Shown: positions 1 through 13,537, numbered from the stretch's first letter. The stretch is DNA of 64,000 nucleotides from Prinsepia uniflora (GCA_032719365.1 CM064875.1:14743816-14807815); one strand, 5' to 3'. Numbers and translations are program-made. The notes: generated from the sequence alone by a model not told the origin.

Positions 1-759
1 TTAGACAGTTCCTCCGCCACAAAAATAAAAACTTGAAAAAGAAGAAAAAATAATTTTCATTCCTTTTTTCTCTCGTGGCACTTTCAGTCTACTTTTATTT
101 ATTGATTTTGTTTTAATTCACTTAATTCTGAGATTAGAAAATAACTTCATGAGGAGGAAAAAAAAATCCCCATCCAAATGAGTTAGGCTTATTTGTTGCA
201 TTCCCAGAATAGGTTTCTGGGAAATTTGAGTTTCATGTCCATTCCAGATGAAAGATTTCATCAAAGTCTGACAAAACTTAATCAAAGATCTTAAGTTCTT
301 GTTTCTTTACGTGGAATGGGGGCCTAGGTTGGGAAACTAAATTCCCTTTCCACCCTAATATCATTTTCCCCCAATATATGACGTGGTAAAAAAAAATACT
401 ATTCCTAAATCTCATTCCATTCATGAATAATCAGAGGAAGGAGTACACCATGTAATGATCTGATCCCACTCTATCATTCCAACTACCCAACCGAGGCCTA
501 AATATCTATTTGCCGTAATCTGAATATGAATTTGAATTTGACATAATGCTAAATTTGTCATTTAAAGTATCACAATGCATGTATGCTAAGATTTGAAAAG
601 AAAGAAAAATGAAGAAAGTACATTGATCTCAAATAACTTTGTGCATATGGTTATTTCAACTTCCTTTCATTATCGCCTATATCTATTTATTTTTTTAAAA
701 AAAAACATCAAATCTTATGTTTATTAGTTGTTAATTTATTAAGTTTAGCTTTGTTATTG
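1..759. other. AT-rich intergenic DNA, no gene seen
   Basis: No open reading frame with recognisable protein content on either strand. The only structured segment is a possible short MITE at 321-498, listed separately. The rest is AT-rich with short A/T runs. Confidence 0.6.
321..498. mobile_element. possible short MITE
   Basis: The left end reads GGCCTAGGTTGGG and the right end reads CCCAACCGAGGCC, which is an inverted repeat with one mismatch over 13 bases enclosing 178 bp without coding content. GGCCT..GGTTGGG ends resemble Tourist/PIF-Harbinger MITEs. I see no convincing target duplication (TAA follows the right end, GGG precedes the left), so the family call is weak. Confidence 0.4.
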
Positions 760-2150
760 TTTACCCCCGAAAAATTCCACCAGGAGCAAAAATTAGCAAA
801 ATTAAAAACCTAACCATTTAGAAGCTCAGCCCAAAAGCGGCCACTTAAGTATGTGAGAAAATAGAACTGTAAAGAAGGAAATTGGCACATACAAGCCGAA
901 AAATGTCTGAGGGCCAAGGGGAGGAACTTGATAAGATACTTAAGTAAGTCAACGCGAAAGCCTACATGGCAAGCCAAGTTTATCCTACCGTCTATAAAAA
1001 AGAATAAATCATATTCTCAAGGGACAACCAATCAATCAATCAAATAAACAAATTGATCAAACCCAATCAATTTTAAAATAATTCCAAGCTCTCAAAAATT
1101 TCTTTGTTCAAAGGCTCGCTACTTTAGGCACAACTTGTTTCTTCCGATATAAAATTAAGATTCAATTCACTTCTCAACTCCTATCTCATTCTTACTTTAA
1201 GGACACAAATCTCTCTTCATCCCGACTTGCTCCTTAAACTAGTTTTGAAGATCCCCATACACTCACCTCATCTCAACCACCACTCAATTTAGTCTTCGAG
1301 GCATCCAAACACCCAACTTTAGACATCTCAACGTCTTCTGAATACTCTACGAACCTATGAAATGATTTCGACTAATACTCATTCAGTTGATGATTTCTAG
1401 AAGATCATGCCTTCTTAAAGTTTGATTATGAAAGAAATCATTTACTTTCAGCACTTGCAATTTACTTTTAACATTCCATACTTAAGCATTTAGTTTCTAA
1501 GTGTTTTTATTTCAACTCCATTGTAATACACCATATTTTCTTAAGATTGATCGAGATATTCGAGATATACCAACAAATGTGCTTTATGACTGATTCTAAG
1601 TCATAAAACCCTCTTCGTGTTCATGTCTGATATCATCACTCTTTGACTTAAGGAAGTTTGTCTGTCTAACTACCATCTAATTAAATAACAAGCTACCCAC
1701 ATGGAAATTTCGACATAACATAAACTGAATATGAATTGAACTGGAAAGAAAGTTTATTAAAGTCCATGGATATATTAAGAAGAAGGCAAATTAAAAAACA
1801 ACACAAGGAATTTTCCCGTTTGCCTCATAATCATTTGATTAAAAAAAGGTTCTTAAGCAGCAAATGGAGCCAATCCAAACTATCTAGTAGCAATCTCTAC
1901 TAGTAGCGCACCTATTTTGAAAGCAGCTAATGCTTACTTGCTTCATGGTCAGCCCATCTAAAGTAGGATCGTGGCATCAAGGCTTCCAAGCCCACTGCCT
2001 TCAGTTCATCCACACTATTCACTACACTACTAATCTACAAAGAGAAACCCCTAGCAGGACCGCTCCTTCGAACGCAAGACAGCCCCTCGGTTGAGAAGCA
2101 TTGAACGACGACCAGGACCTGCTGCCACATTTTTGGGCAAAACCGTTACA
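760..2150 (+). repeat. dispersed LTR-like repeat, copy 1 (diverged)
   Basis: Several blocks are shared, in the same order, with 10640-12220. They include a CAAATTGATCAAACCCAATC-type block near 1050 (11150 in the other copy), a TTGTTTCTTCCGATATA-like block near 1135 (11240), and the ACTAGTAG..GCGCACCTA block near 1900 (11950). The copies are clearly diverged. A TATA-like string (TATAAAA) precedes the first shared block in both. This suggests an old LTR or retroelement leader; no protein domain is visible. Confidence 0.5.
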
Positions 2151-3112
2151 AAATTCAAATGCCTACAAAAACAAGCGACACCCAAATCTCGTTAACTATG
2201 CGATGATCTAGGAAAAGATAGATTGAAGTATTGTCTTTTCAAATATTGTCTCGACAAGCGAGATTGAACACTTTAAACAAGATGACGATCAAGGACTTGA
2301 TCAGAGATTGGCGGGTCGCCTTTGGAGGGTAATTGTTGTTGATGGTGACGCTTTTGGAAGGTAATTGCTTTTTGGTGGTGATGATTTTGCGGAAGCTGAA
2401 GATTTTGGAGGGTGAGGGTAAGATGACTCATCTTCTCAAATTTGTTATGCTTAATTTTTGGGTTTTATTTATTGAATTTGGTGAAACACTAACAAGGTTA
2501 ATGGGAGTTAAATAGATAGACAGATGTCAAATTATTAGGGACCGAGGCATAAGAAAGGGACATGGAAATAGGACATCGGGTCTGCTCTCCATACTGCAAA
2601 TCTGAATGTACTATGATTTAGAAAGTTCAAGACAATTTTAACATGGTATAACATCTAATATGATATCAATGTCGACATAATGCAGAATGCCCCAGAGGAA
2701 ATCCTGACACATCGAAGTCACCAACCAAAATCATCTGCAAATCCTACTCCAGCACTTCCAAACAGCACTTATTCTTGATTCTGTATATCTCATGATAAAC
2801 ATAGCATACCTTGCCGACCATTCGTCTAATCACACATCAAAACCCAATATCATATGACTAATATCCCAGGAGACCTTGGCCTTTATAGTAACTACAATGG
2901 AACTAATCAAGACTCTTCCTTGACCCGCCACTAGCAGCAGCACACAAACTACAAAGGCCAACTTGAGGGGTAAACTTGTAGCTGAGCTCAAGCAACTGCA
3001 GTATCCAGGCCGCGGGCAATCCCTAGTCATCTGAATAACTTTAACTTTATTGGAACATGCTTTCACAAAACCTGTATGGATTGCTGTCATCAGATAATAA
3101 CATCCACAATCA
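2151..3112. other. 3' flank of the transporter gene, no further gene
   Basis: The stretch lies downstream of the minus-strand transporter stop codon. The proximal part is presumably its 3' UTR. A minus-strand AATAAA lies near 2467-2472 and could serve as a polyadenylation signal, but that is a guess. No other coding content is recognised. Confidence 0.45.
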
Positions 3113-6100
3113 TCAATGACTTGAGGGCAGCCGGAAAGAGCCCCCGGCATAGAGCATCTGGTAAACTGGTCGTACTCTAACTGTCAAAATTATGCTCAAG
3201 ATGGTTCCCAAACCACATGCCGCGGCTAAAACTATAAATGTGAGCCTGAAACAATTAGCGCCTATGCAGGTGGACCCTCCTTGCTTGGCAGCTTCAGCAT
3301 CATATACGTTACCAGCAAGTAGAACTGAGAAAAGAACTGCACCAATGGGATTGCCAAGTCCCATGAAGCTGTAAATTACACCGAAGTGTTTCAGGCCAAA
3401 AAGTTCCGAGGAAGTTGGAACCATAAGTGAATACTGAGCCCCATAGCAGATGCCAAAAATTGCTGTAGCAGCATAGAGAGTACCATCGAGAGCTAAAGCA
3501 TATAAAATGAAGGATAGGGTCATAAATATATGTGCGCAAGCCATCCAGAATGTTCGAGGAATTGTCTTTGTCCTGCAAAGAAGACAAAATGTTATACCAA
3601 ATTATAAAGAGAATGATTGATCCATTAAAAGAACAAAGTCAGGCATGCTATGGCATGGAACTTTGTATAACTATTTGAAAAACAGAAAGAAATGTTTTCA
3701 GAAACAGTTAGATTGAAGTTAATGAGTGATTACTTGAGAAAGTGTTCAGAAAGAGCACCAGAACCCAGACGACCTATAAAATTGCAAAAGCTAAAGAGAG
3801 CTAACAGTATCGTCGTATCACTAGCGCCCAACGCAATCCCAATCTGGCTCAAGTTATTGAGTACTGTTACTCCTGAACCAACCCCAAGGAAATATAAAAA
3901 CCAAAGAAGCCAGAAATCAGCCTTTATAAAAGCCTCATGCAACTTGAAATCCTCTCCCCTCTTAGGTCTCCTTTTCTTCTTCACTGCCCCTTCACCAATA
4001 GCAAGAAGTGTTTCGACATCTGAAGCATCCTCAGACTCTAGAAAACTTCCAAGATACGTAGCTGATGAGGATGGTGTCAATAAGGGATCTGATTGGGTTG
4101 CATTGCCTTCTCCTAGAGCAAGATGGTTTGAAGAACCAGTTCGTGCCCTTGCAGGAAATAATGTCATTTTTACTGGAACTGCGAGGGGAGCAAGCAGAAG
4201 GATAACCATTATAGCAACCAAGATGTAGGAAACAGCATCATTAAGAGATATAAGCTGGCTTACTACTGTGACTGTGATAAGATAGATCGCTAGCACAATG
4301 CTGACAGCTATGGTGAAGAGAAAATGGACATGCTCTGAAGAATCTTCTCCCGAAGCTGGGGTACATGGCCGAATAAAGTACATCAAGGCTAAACATAAGA
4401 CAGGTATCCCAATAGCAAGTAACAACAATAGATCCAAAGCAGACCCCTTAAGCACTATACTGTACACCACTGTATAAACTGAAGCACTAAGCCCGATATA
4501 GCCTTTGAGAATTCCAGCAACAGTGCCTCTACTGAGAGGGAAGTTTCTCATGTTGGTTACAAGCACAGCTGTGCCTAACCAAGCATTACTATTTGCGGCA
4601 ATGCAGAGTGTGATCCATAGCTGCCATAGAATTAGAAGATTAGATGTTAGAGGACCAAATGCAAAAACTAAAACATATATATCTCCCCAGCCGCAACCAT
4701 GTCAAAGAACAGCTTTAACTATAAAGGGTGAGATATTTTTCCAACTAATTAAAAGAATGCCACTCGGATGAAAGCATGCTAAAACTGAAGTTTAAGTAAA
4801 TCAACTGGAACACAAACACAAGCACAAAACCAGATGCTAACATCTGTACGATCAAGACAATCGTGGATAGATGATGAGCTTATGTCCACTCAAAATGGAA
4901 TTTGAAAAAACCAAGCGATTTGATTGTATCTAATCATGTGGAGATGGCTGACATACATTCTACTTCAGAGATTTCAAACTAACCAATCAAGCTTAATACT
5001 TTCCCCTCCAAAAACGCCAACTTCCTTTGTTGAGCCACTGTTTGAACTCAGCGTGCTGCTGAAACCATGAAATGTATAATCTGTGGCTTTTTAACAGATT
5101 AGAAGTCTATGGAAATCACCAGTATGCTAAATACATACCACAACCTGAAATTTAGTAAAATGTAATTGGTTTTGCATAACTTTTCTCACGGTTCAATCCA
5201 GTTCTATTTGCAATTTTGCATCTATATCATTTATATACCATACACTGACGCACTAGCCGCAGCTATACTCAGTCTGCTAGAATAATTGTGAACTTGCAAA
5301 CAAAGATTCCTTACGAGAAAATACTCGAAATCATGTAACAAAATCCAGGCTGAGTGAATTTGTTATTTGGAGTTCCATTATCATAACAACCTAAGAATAA
5401 ACTGGTAAATAATCATCTTCAAAACAGATGACTGTGGCGAGGCATCTGGCAGCGGTCTATTCCAGCCATTAACAATTTAGAAGAAGATCAATTATTTCAA
5501 CCAGAAGAGGTCGCCCTAACAATAAAAATGCACGGCCGACTCTGGACAAAATCTTTGTATTGAAGTAAAAATAATTCTGGTTTTCCAAACCCAATATTCC
5601 TCCTAAACGTCTCTAAGTTTTCTTTTATCTGACTAATACTCCTGTGAACTAGCATCCAAATTTGCACCCAATCTGCCCCTTAATAAGAAAACCATTTGAT
5701 CAGCATACTCTTAATGTTAGACGATGCACTTAATTAAAAGCACCATAAAAATGCTGATATCTATAAAATGCTAAGAACTAGATATGAAAACTGCCGGCTT
5801 TTATAGCTGAATTCTATCTCCAATGTTTTACAGTCTGTTTGAACACAAGGAACCCAAGGAACAATATGATAAGGAATTTATTCCTGAGGAGAGGAACCCG
5901 CAAATAAATTTCGATAGCAGGCACTGCTTTTCAGCACTGGGTTAAGGATGCCTTAGGTTTACATATATGGTGCTTCATACTTTAAGACAAAGCAATGATA
6001 AAAATTGACTGACTTGGTATATCTTAATCATTGTTTAAAGAATCCCAAATGTCACTACATCCCCTTATAAGCAGTGTTAAAATTAATGCTAGAACAACGA

Positions 6101-6705
6101 ACCAAATTTCTCATTCCATCTAAGAAACTACCAAAATTGATAATTACTACAACTAAGCAATCATCTTCCAAAATTCAGAAGTTTCTGCAGAAAAAACAAA
6201 ACGATCTTTTAGTTCTAACCCATGAAGCAACAAACTTCCACTGTGAAAGTTTCAATCTTTCGAGTTAACGAACTTAGCAGCCACCGAACCCACCAATGGA
6301 TTTGAAAATCCAAAATGCCAAGAATTAGGAAAAGGTAAACGGAGGGACAGAGATATGAATTGGATGAGGACTCACCAGAACGTAAGGCAAGCCGGAAATA
6401 GTTTGGCTAACAACAAGCCAGAGGACGCCATAGCCCAAGAAGCAAAGCACACAGCCAACCAAAAGCACGGCCCAAGGAGGGAACTTGTTGCAGGCGATTC
6501 CAGGAAGGAAACCAACACTCTCTCCAATATCACAGGCGACCCCAATAATGGTAAGCTGCAGCTGATTCAAACCCAGTACGGATTTCAGCAAAGGGGAATA
6601 GAGTGGGAAGTTGTAGTTGTTTCCAGCAGCAATTTGGACCCAAACTGCTGCTCCCAAACCCACCCATGGCGGTCTGCTTCCTGCCTTCAAAACTGGGCCT
6701 GGCAT
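3113..6705 (-). CDS. nodulin-like / MFS transporter (NFD4-like), 3 exons
   Basis: Exons read on the minus strand are 6705-6376, 4620-3734 and 3572-3113, with introns of 1755 and 161 bp. All junctions are GT/AG and the phases fit, giving 558 aa, a normal length for the family. Exon 1 (residues 1-110) holds the nodulin-like start (WVGLGAAVWVQIAAGNNYNF). Exon 2 carries RGTVAGILKGYIGLS near residue 141 and a hydrophilic serine/acidic linker at about 261-336 ending in KKKRR. The second transmembrane bundle follows, with GRLGSG near 393. Exon 3 ends RPVYQMLYAGGSFRLP, a typical family C-terminus. About 12 hydrophobic segments imply a polytopic membrane protein. Known relatives are Nodulin-like plus MFS_1 proteins (Arabidopsis At2g28120 type, NUCLEAR FUSION DEFECTIVE 4 group). 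The substrate cannot be read from the sequence. The start is the only ATG in frame ahead of the conserved block. No lesion is seen. Confidence 0.93.
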
Positions 6706-6930
6706 CTTCTATGCTGCAAAGGGAAAGCCAGACTCAGAGAGAGGAGGAAGGAAAGAAAAATGCAGCGTGATTTGAGTGGCCGAATGAGAGAGAGAGAAAG
6801 AAAGAGCTCGTGGAGTTTAATGGAGTCGCTCAAGATCATGCAAGGGAATACTAATCAGTAAAGATGGGCCGTAGACCAGAGGGCAGCTGTGCTTGGATTT
6901 GCCTTTGTTCCATTTAAATAATAAATATTC
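6706..6930 (-). promoter_or_regulatory. 5' UTR and core promoter region of the transporter
   Basis: Upstream of the start codon the sense (minus) strand has a CT-repeat tract (GA-rich on plus at about 6738-6805), common in plant 5' leaders. A TATTTAAATGG string at about 6909-6920 may be the TATA box. Transcript ends were not observed; this is inference from position and composition. Confidence 0.4.
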
Positions 6931-7664
6931 TTTCTTTTTTATTCCATTTTTTTACAGCTACTGTGATCATCTTGTCGTGAATCGGCTACGAACCCAACAA
7001 AACAACCATATAATATCACAGTCTAATTTCGAATGATGTTTTTTTTTTTTTTCTGAAAAAATAAAATGATGCAAGGTAAAAAGCAAAAGGTTGATGAAAT
7101 CATGATTTTGCCGGCTCCAAATAAAAATAGTTTTGCAGAAAACAAGTTGGTGATTTTGCAGGATAGTAGGTGACTGTGATAATTCGTGAGTGTTTTGTTT
7201 AAATTAAGATTCTAAATTTTATATTAATTAATTATCAAATTAAAAGGTTAAAGAAGGTCCTTGTGTTTAATTTTTTAAGGATGTTTTGTTAAGATAAGAG
7301 TATCTGATATAACAACTTTACTCTTATTTAAAAAAAAAATTATTTAGAAATTTAATAAAATGATTATTTTTACAGGTTTAGATATAATTTAAAGATATAT
7401 ACTATTAATAATAAAGTTCGCGCAGAATAACTAAAATTAATATAAAATTTAGAAACGGTACCAATAGTTTTCTTATTAAAGTATTATGGAGGTTGGATTT
7501 GAAAATTTATAATATAAAATTATATAAAATTTTAGCTTTAATTTTTAAAATTTCCCGAGAGTCATAAAAGATTAAAAAAAAATTGTATTCAAGCTTCTTG
7601 CAAATTTTCTTTGTATCTAACATCTTCATTAAAAACTTAAAATACGTGGGACTAATTAATTTAT
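6931..7664. other. AT-rich intergenic DNA
   Basis: Very AT-rich, with homopolymer runs such as the T tract at about 7038-7051. No coding or structured element is recognised. Confidence 0.6.
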
Positions 7665-8336
7665 GAGTAATACTACATATACCACCTAAAATCCTCCTTT
7701 TTATCTCTCATCACATGTGACAATTCTATGTTATCCTTTTTTAATTATCTATTTTAATATAAAAATAAAAATAAAATCAAACATAAAAAGTTAACAATAA
7801 ATTTAAAAAAAAACAATATTTCTGTATAGTTTCACACTTTTTCATAAATCCTAAGATTTTCATTCTCCATCAAATCGCCTTCTTCTCAAAAAATCATAAA
7901 CTCTAAAATTCAATTGTTTTTTCTTCCATTTAACAGTAGATTTTATGGGCACCAAAAAATTCGCTTGCATTCTTTGAGACAGAGTAGATATTGGGAATAT
8001 TTAATGGATGTTGATAATCACTGGCTTTCGATCTTCAAAGGAGGAGAAGAATAGTTTAATTTAGTGTTTATGTTTCTGGGAAGGAAATGATTTGATGCAG
8101 AATGAAATGGTTATATATTTTTGAAAATGAGACAATTTAATGTATAATTAAACTCTTAATATTTATGAAATAATAAGTAAATATCTTTTTTTTTCATTTA
8201 TTTTCTATTTTTGATTTTTTTGTGTTTGATTTTATTTTTATTTTTGTTTTTATGTTGAGATAGGTAATTAAAAAGAAGATGACTTGGAATTGCCATATGG
8301 TGTACCATATCTGGTGGGATACAAAAAGTACGTAGG
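7665..8336. mobile_element. foldback MITE with long inverted ends (Mutator-like?)
   Basis: The left end starts GAGTAATACTACATATACCAC and the right end, reversed, starts CCTACGTACTTTTTGTATCCCACC. Inside, a long imperfect inverted repeat pairs TTTTTAATTATCTATTTTAA followed by AAAATAAAAATAAAATCAAAC on the left with TTTTTAATTACCTATCTCAA plus the same AT-rich tract on the right (plus strand about 8200-8275). The arms span roughly 130-150 bp. There is no coding capacity. Starts of the form agTAATACTACATA are common in plant Mutator-type MITEs, as I recall. The exact ends and target duplication are uncertain. Confidence 0.6.
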
Positions 8337-10639
8337 ATTAGTTTTTTTTTTTTTTTTGTGTGACAAAAAAGGATTAGTAAATGATATCTGTGACATTATT
8401 CTTAATTTATTTCTTCTTTTTTTTCGGTTAAGTTACTTGGGACCAATTTTCGGAAAGAAAGTCAGTCATTTAAAGGAAAAATAGAAAAATAGCAATGGAT
8501 AAGGATGGAGTGGAAGCTTTCAGGTTTCAGCTGTAAAAATGGCCGCTTGGAGCATTTGCCTTCAATTACAAGTAAAGAGCTTTTTTCAGTGGGAAAATTA
8601 TGTGTTTTCTTTTTTCTTTTTCACCTTCCAGCGTCACCTTGACATCTGATTCCTTTGAAATTATTTTATAGCTATATTTAATTTCTTTTCATGGAAAAAA
8701 AAATTCAATTTCTAAATTTTCTGTCATTTAAAATTTTGGCAAAAAGCCAATTTTTTTCTTTGGCTACTAATGGTTTGTAATGCTAAGTTAATAATTGAAG
8801 ATGTAGTCTTCTAATGGATAAGTTTTAGCCGAAACTTAGGGTGAGATTTGTCTAAAAAAAATTGTTGGAGATATTATTATTCGCAAAAACTTTTGCAAGT
8901 TATTGAAATGACACTTTTATAACTTACCCTTTTTTTTTTTGGCTAAATATTATTGAGGCTTATTAGTTATTACTTGCTCCCATGAATTTTAGCTTATTGT
9001 CTCACTTTGCCTCTTTCATTTAATGTCGTAAAATGTTCCGTTAAATCGGATGACATGATATTTTTAGTTAGTGAAGAATTTTTCTGAGTGCGGCTTAAGA
9101 TGCGTTAAAATATTTGTGTTAGTATTTCCAGCTTTTGAAATAGTGGATTGTTGTTAAATACTTATGTGTGTATTTTCTATCTTTAAAAATGTGGATTGCC
9201 GTCACTAACTAGTTTTCTTCCAAAACAAGACTGGAAGAGGGGAGGTGAGCAGATTGTTTTCATTTCAATTTGTCATTTCTTAGGACTTTTTTTCATGCAC
9301 AACTTAGTTGTCAAATTGGAAGCAAAAAGTGGGGTTCAACATGGCGCACTGTTTTTAGGTCGTTGTCAAGGGATGAAATGGTGGAGAGTTTTGAGAGGGT
9401 GATCTGAAAATCTGATCCCTTTTGTTGGTTGATTTTGGAGAGTTTTGGAATGACCCGTCTCCTCACATAATCATAATTGTTCTAACCATGAATGATTGAA
9501 CTAGTATGTTTGGCTTTAAGAAATAAACAAGTTATTTGACGTGAGGAGAGTATTCCGTTAGTAGAAAATTAGTTTTCCTTCATTTGGGAAATCTAGTCAG
9601 AATTTGGTAAATTTTCAGAAAAAAAATATGGAGGGATTTGAGGATCTCAAAGAATTAGTTGAAATTTTATTTCAATGATAGAATTTCTCAAATGATGAGT
9701 TGAAACAAGTAAAATTGTAAATTTCATGAATTTTATAATTGATATCCAAATATTAGAATTTACAAATTAAGAAATTATAAATACAGAATTGTAAATTATG
9801 AAATTTGTAAATTCACATTAAATTAGAAATTTTTCATCCAAATACAATACTATTAGTACACGACATTGCCCCATTCTTTATATCTGGGCCTGCCTCATTT
9901 GTCAACTCTACCTTCTTAATTCATTTAAGGAAGATGCAGCAAATTAAGGCCCAATAGTTTCTGATTATTTTTGTTTATGAGCTCAAAATTTGAGACTTAA
10001 ATTTTTCCTTACATAATAAATAATAATAATATTAGATTATTAGGACCAGCAGCAAAAGAAAAGAATGGGAATTTTGAGCCGAGGCACGATGAGGAAGTCA
10101 CAATTACCTTGTATAAATAAGTGTAGTGATATTACCCGAATCAATTGATATTCCCATTATGCATGGCTCAAGATTTCTATGTATATATTTTTTAAGAATA
10201 TCAAATTGTACTCCTCCTTCTTGTAAAGAATAATACGGGCCAAATTCTGAATCTAAAGGCCTTTCCCAATAAAGTATTAAGAATGGTGGTCCAAGAAGCT
10301 GACCTAATCCATTGTTCTCTCAACCTATATGTGAGAATTGAGACCTTAATTAGGAATCTGCACCCTTAGATTCACCTTCCTCCCATATTAGCTATGCAAT
10401 CTCTTTTTGCGGTTGTTTAGTTTTGGTATACCTCTCAGAAGCATAATGATGCAGCTCACGAAGTTGTTACTTTCAATAAATGTTCTAAACGTTATTTAAG
10501 ATGAGAAGATCTTGAACCTCCTTAATTGTTTAATATTCTAACTAAAAATATTAACATTTCTATTCGTATTTTTTAATGAAAATTTCTTTTGACAATAAAT
10601 AAATAAATACCAAATGAATTGTGGGCAAGCCTATCAAAT
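8337..10639. other. AT-rich intergenic DNA, no gene
   Basis: No coding content above chance is seen on either strand; short open frames here are AT-rich and featureless. Around 9690-9840 there are several variants of AATTTGTAAATT, giving local self-complementarity, but no bounded element could be defined. Confidence 0.55.
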
Positions 10640-12220
10640 AAGCGCAAAGTAACGTAGAGGGCTGCCATTAATTGATGAAAATGTGCATGGGAAACTTTGA
10701 CAATGTCAGACAAAGCATGGAAACATTTCATGAATGGTCACCACTCCTTGAAGGCATGAAACCACCTCACGAAGCCATGCAACCGTGTCATGGTAATTAC
10801 CGTCGGTTCCAATTGGAGAAATGCATAATTGTCAGTCGTGAGTATTGGAAAGTTTTCAAACAATTTACACTAGAAAAAAACACTACGAGCCGGACTCGCC
10901 AGATTAAAAACCCAAACCTCGGAAGGCTCAATCCAATTTGTATTCATTTATGAGATCATGGAGAAGTGGGAGCGTGATTGAAGCAATCACGCCAACAAGG
11001 CACCAAAAATGTCAAAAGACAAATGACAGGTATAAGATAAAGTCATTATAAGGGAGGACCACGCGTTGATGCTGTGTCAACCAAACTCACTCTCATGATG
11101 CTTATAAAAGGAGAAGAAACAGGAAAACTAACAAATTAATCAAACAAAAACAAATTGATCAAACTCAATCAATTTCAACAACTGCAAACCCTCAAAAGTT
11201 TTTTTTCTGTTCTTAAAAGTTCTCCTTCTTGGAAAAACCTGTTTCTTTCGATATAGAATTAATATTTAGTTCTCCTCTCTACCCTTCTTAGTTTTACTCT
11301 AAAAACAAAAAGCTCTTTTTCATTCGGGCTTGTATCCCAATATTTCCTTTGAAGACTTTTCGACCACCCAACTTCATTTACTTTCACAATTTGTTTTGAA
11401 CGCCACATAACACCCACCTCATTCTGACTACCCTCAGATCAGTCTTTGAGACACCCATACACCTGCATCATGACATCACTACATAATTCCGAATACTCTG
11501 CCAAACTATGGCATGATTCCCATGGATGTTCATCCAGTTGATGGTTTCTCGACCAATCTATCAGCTCAAGGCTCGTTTGTAAAAAAAAAAAATTTGCTTC
11601 TAGCACTTGTAATTTATTACTCACTTTTAGTATGTAAGCATTTACTTTTGAAGTGTTTGTACTTCACTTTCATCTTAATACAGTTGATTTCTTCAAGACT
11701 AATTTAGATTTATAGACCAATATCATCATTCCAACTTGAAGGAGTTTGTTAGTCTAACATCCAGCCAATTAAATAACAACTGTGAAGACGCCAAAACTAA
11801 ACTTGGACTAGGCGCAAAACAAAATTATTAAAGTCTTTGAAGAAGGCATAGAAAAAACAGTGCAAGTAAGATGCCTGCTTGTTCTACAATCACTTGATCA
11901 AAAGGAAGATTCTTTGGCCATAAACAAAACTCATTATGAACTGACTAGTAGTAGCTTCCACTAGTGGTACGCCTACTTTGAAGGCAACTAAAAGGCTTGT
12001 CAACTGGACCAACCTATCTAGGGCAGGACCACAACACTAAGGCTTTCAGCCCATCCACACTACTTAATAACATTACCAACATTCACCTGGATACCACAGC
12101 GAAGAGATCCTCCACACTTGAAAATCTGCTCCTTCAGACTCGATCCACCGAATGGCGACTCCAGATTTGCTACGACTCTTTTTGAGTATGAACATAATCT
12201 CGCACATCCAGTGAGACTCT
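10640..12220 (+). repeat. dispersed LTR-like repeat, copy 2, followed by PBS-like site
   Basis: This is the counterpart of 760-2150. A TATA-like string (TTATAAAAGG) lies near 11102. Near the end is TGGCGACTCCAG (12153-12164), which resembles the tRNA-Arg-type primer site reported for Tat/Ogre-lineage gypsy elements, so the upstream part may be an LTR and the following DNA its internal leader. The hAT element at 12229 is inserted just after this site, and the repeat continues at 16899. No intact gene. Confidence 0.45.
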
Positions 12221-12228
12221 TTTGCAGG
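12221..12228. repeat. left 8-bp target duplication of the hAT element
   Basis: TTTGCAGG here matches TTTGCAGT at 16891-16898 in 7 of 8 positions. An 8-bp duplication is the hAT signature. Confidence 0.85.
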
Positions 12229-12454
12229 CAATGTTCGAAAAGGCGGGCTAAGCGGCCGCCTAGGCGGCGCCTAGGTGCTAGGCGGAAGGCTACCGCTGCG
12301 AATAAAGGGTATTCGTTTGCTCTAGGCGGCTGGCGAATTAGGCGGCGCCTATTCGGTCTGGGCGGAGCTTGGGCGGACAGGGCGGGCTGGGCGGTTTCAA
12401 TGCTAAAAAAAAAAATTCACAATATTCATTCATAATTATTCATCAGTCCCATGA

Positions 12455-12615
12455 GTATGAATAATCCTCATTCAATCATTCTTGTAATCCATAATTCCAA
12501 TCATTCTTGCAATCCATAATTCCATATGAACCAAAAAATGAAAAATTCAAAATCAGCTACCATCAATAATCCAATAATCACAAGTTCATAAATTCAAAAT
12601 CAGCTACCATCAATA
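12455..12615 (+). repeat. short direct repeats in the hAT leader
   Basis: AATCATTCTTG(T/C)AATCCATAATTCC occurs twice near 12472-12525, and an AAAATCAGCTACCATCAATAATCCAA-like unit occurs twice near 12550 and 12597. These are local tandem duplications with no coding content. Confidence 0.6.
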
Positions 12616-13537
12616 ATCCAACAATCCTCACTCAAATTCATAAATCACAAGTTCAAAACATAACCCAATAATCAAATATCAATTTCAGAACATTACCCAA
12701 ACATTCATCAGTCCTATACTCAAATTCAAAGTTCAAAACTCAAACATAAACAACCTAAATTCAATATTACATTAATACATTCACCGATTCACGACAACAC
12801 GACTTTGGGCCCTTTGGGGGTGACTGGGTGAGACCGTGAGACTCCCAAACAACCAAACCCGAATAGGCGAATACGGAATACCCGATACACAAATTGCACA
12901 CTACTCACTACACAGAGACTCAGAGACTACCCAAAGGCCAAAGGTCCCAAACCCAACCCAATACTCATTACCTGATGGCTGATTGAAAGGGTTGCGGTCT
13001 GCCCAATACTCTTTGCGAAGTCGAAGTCTGCGGCGTCTGCCTCGCCGAGCCACCACGACATGTTGACGTCGACTCCAATCCAATCAGATCTCCGCACTTC
13101 CGCAGGCGAACACTCGAACGCGAACTCGACCTCGAACATTCGAAGTTGCACTCTCAATCTCAGGTATTAGTCTGAAATCTGAATCCACCTCGATGACCGT
13201 CTCTCTCGAGTCACGACTGGAGTCTGGAGATGAGATCGAAACTCAAAACTCCGTTGGTTCTCTGACTCATCTCATCTCTTCTCTGTCTCTCGCTCACTCC
13301 CTCGCTCCCTTACTGTCTTTGTTCTCTGTCTCTCACACTCAAGATGAAGAGTGAGAGGGATAGGAATGGAGATGGAAAGCAGAGGTGAAGAACTTTGTTG
13401 AATAAATTGGATTCGGTCTCTATTCTTCGTCTCTGTTCTCACTCTCAGAGACTCAGCCTCTCGATCTCTGGGCGGACTCGACGAGGCTCGGCCTCTTGGT
13501 CTTGGGACTGAGATAAGGATGGCTTTAATGAAATGGA

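Noticed and set aside
3692..4228. 178-aa plus-strand open frame
   Set aside because: It is antisense to transporter exon 2 and has no recognisable domain; the minus-strand reading explains the conservation.
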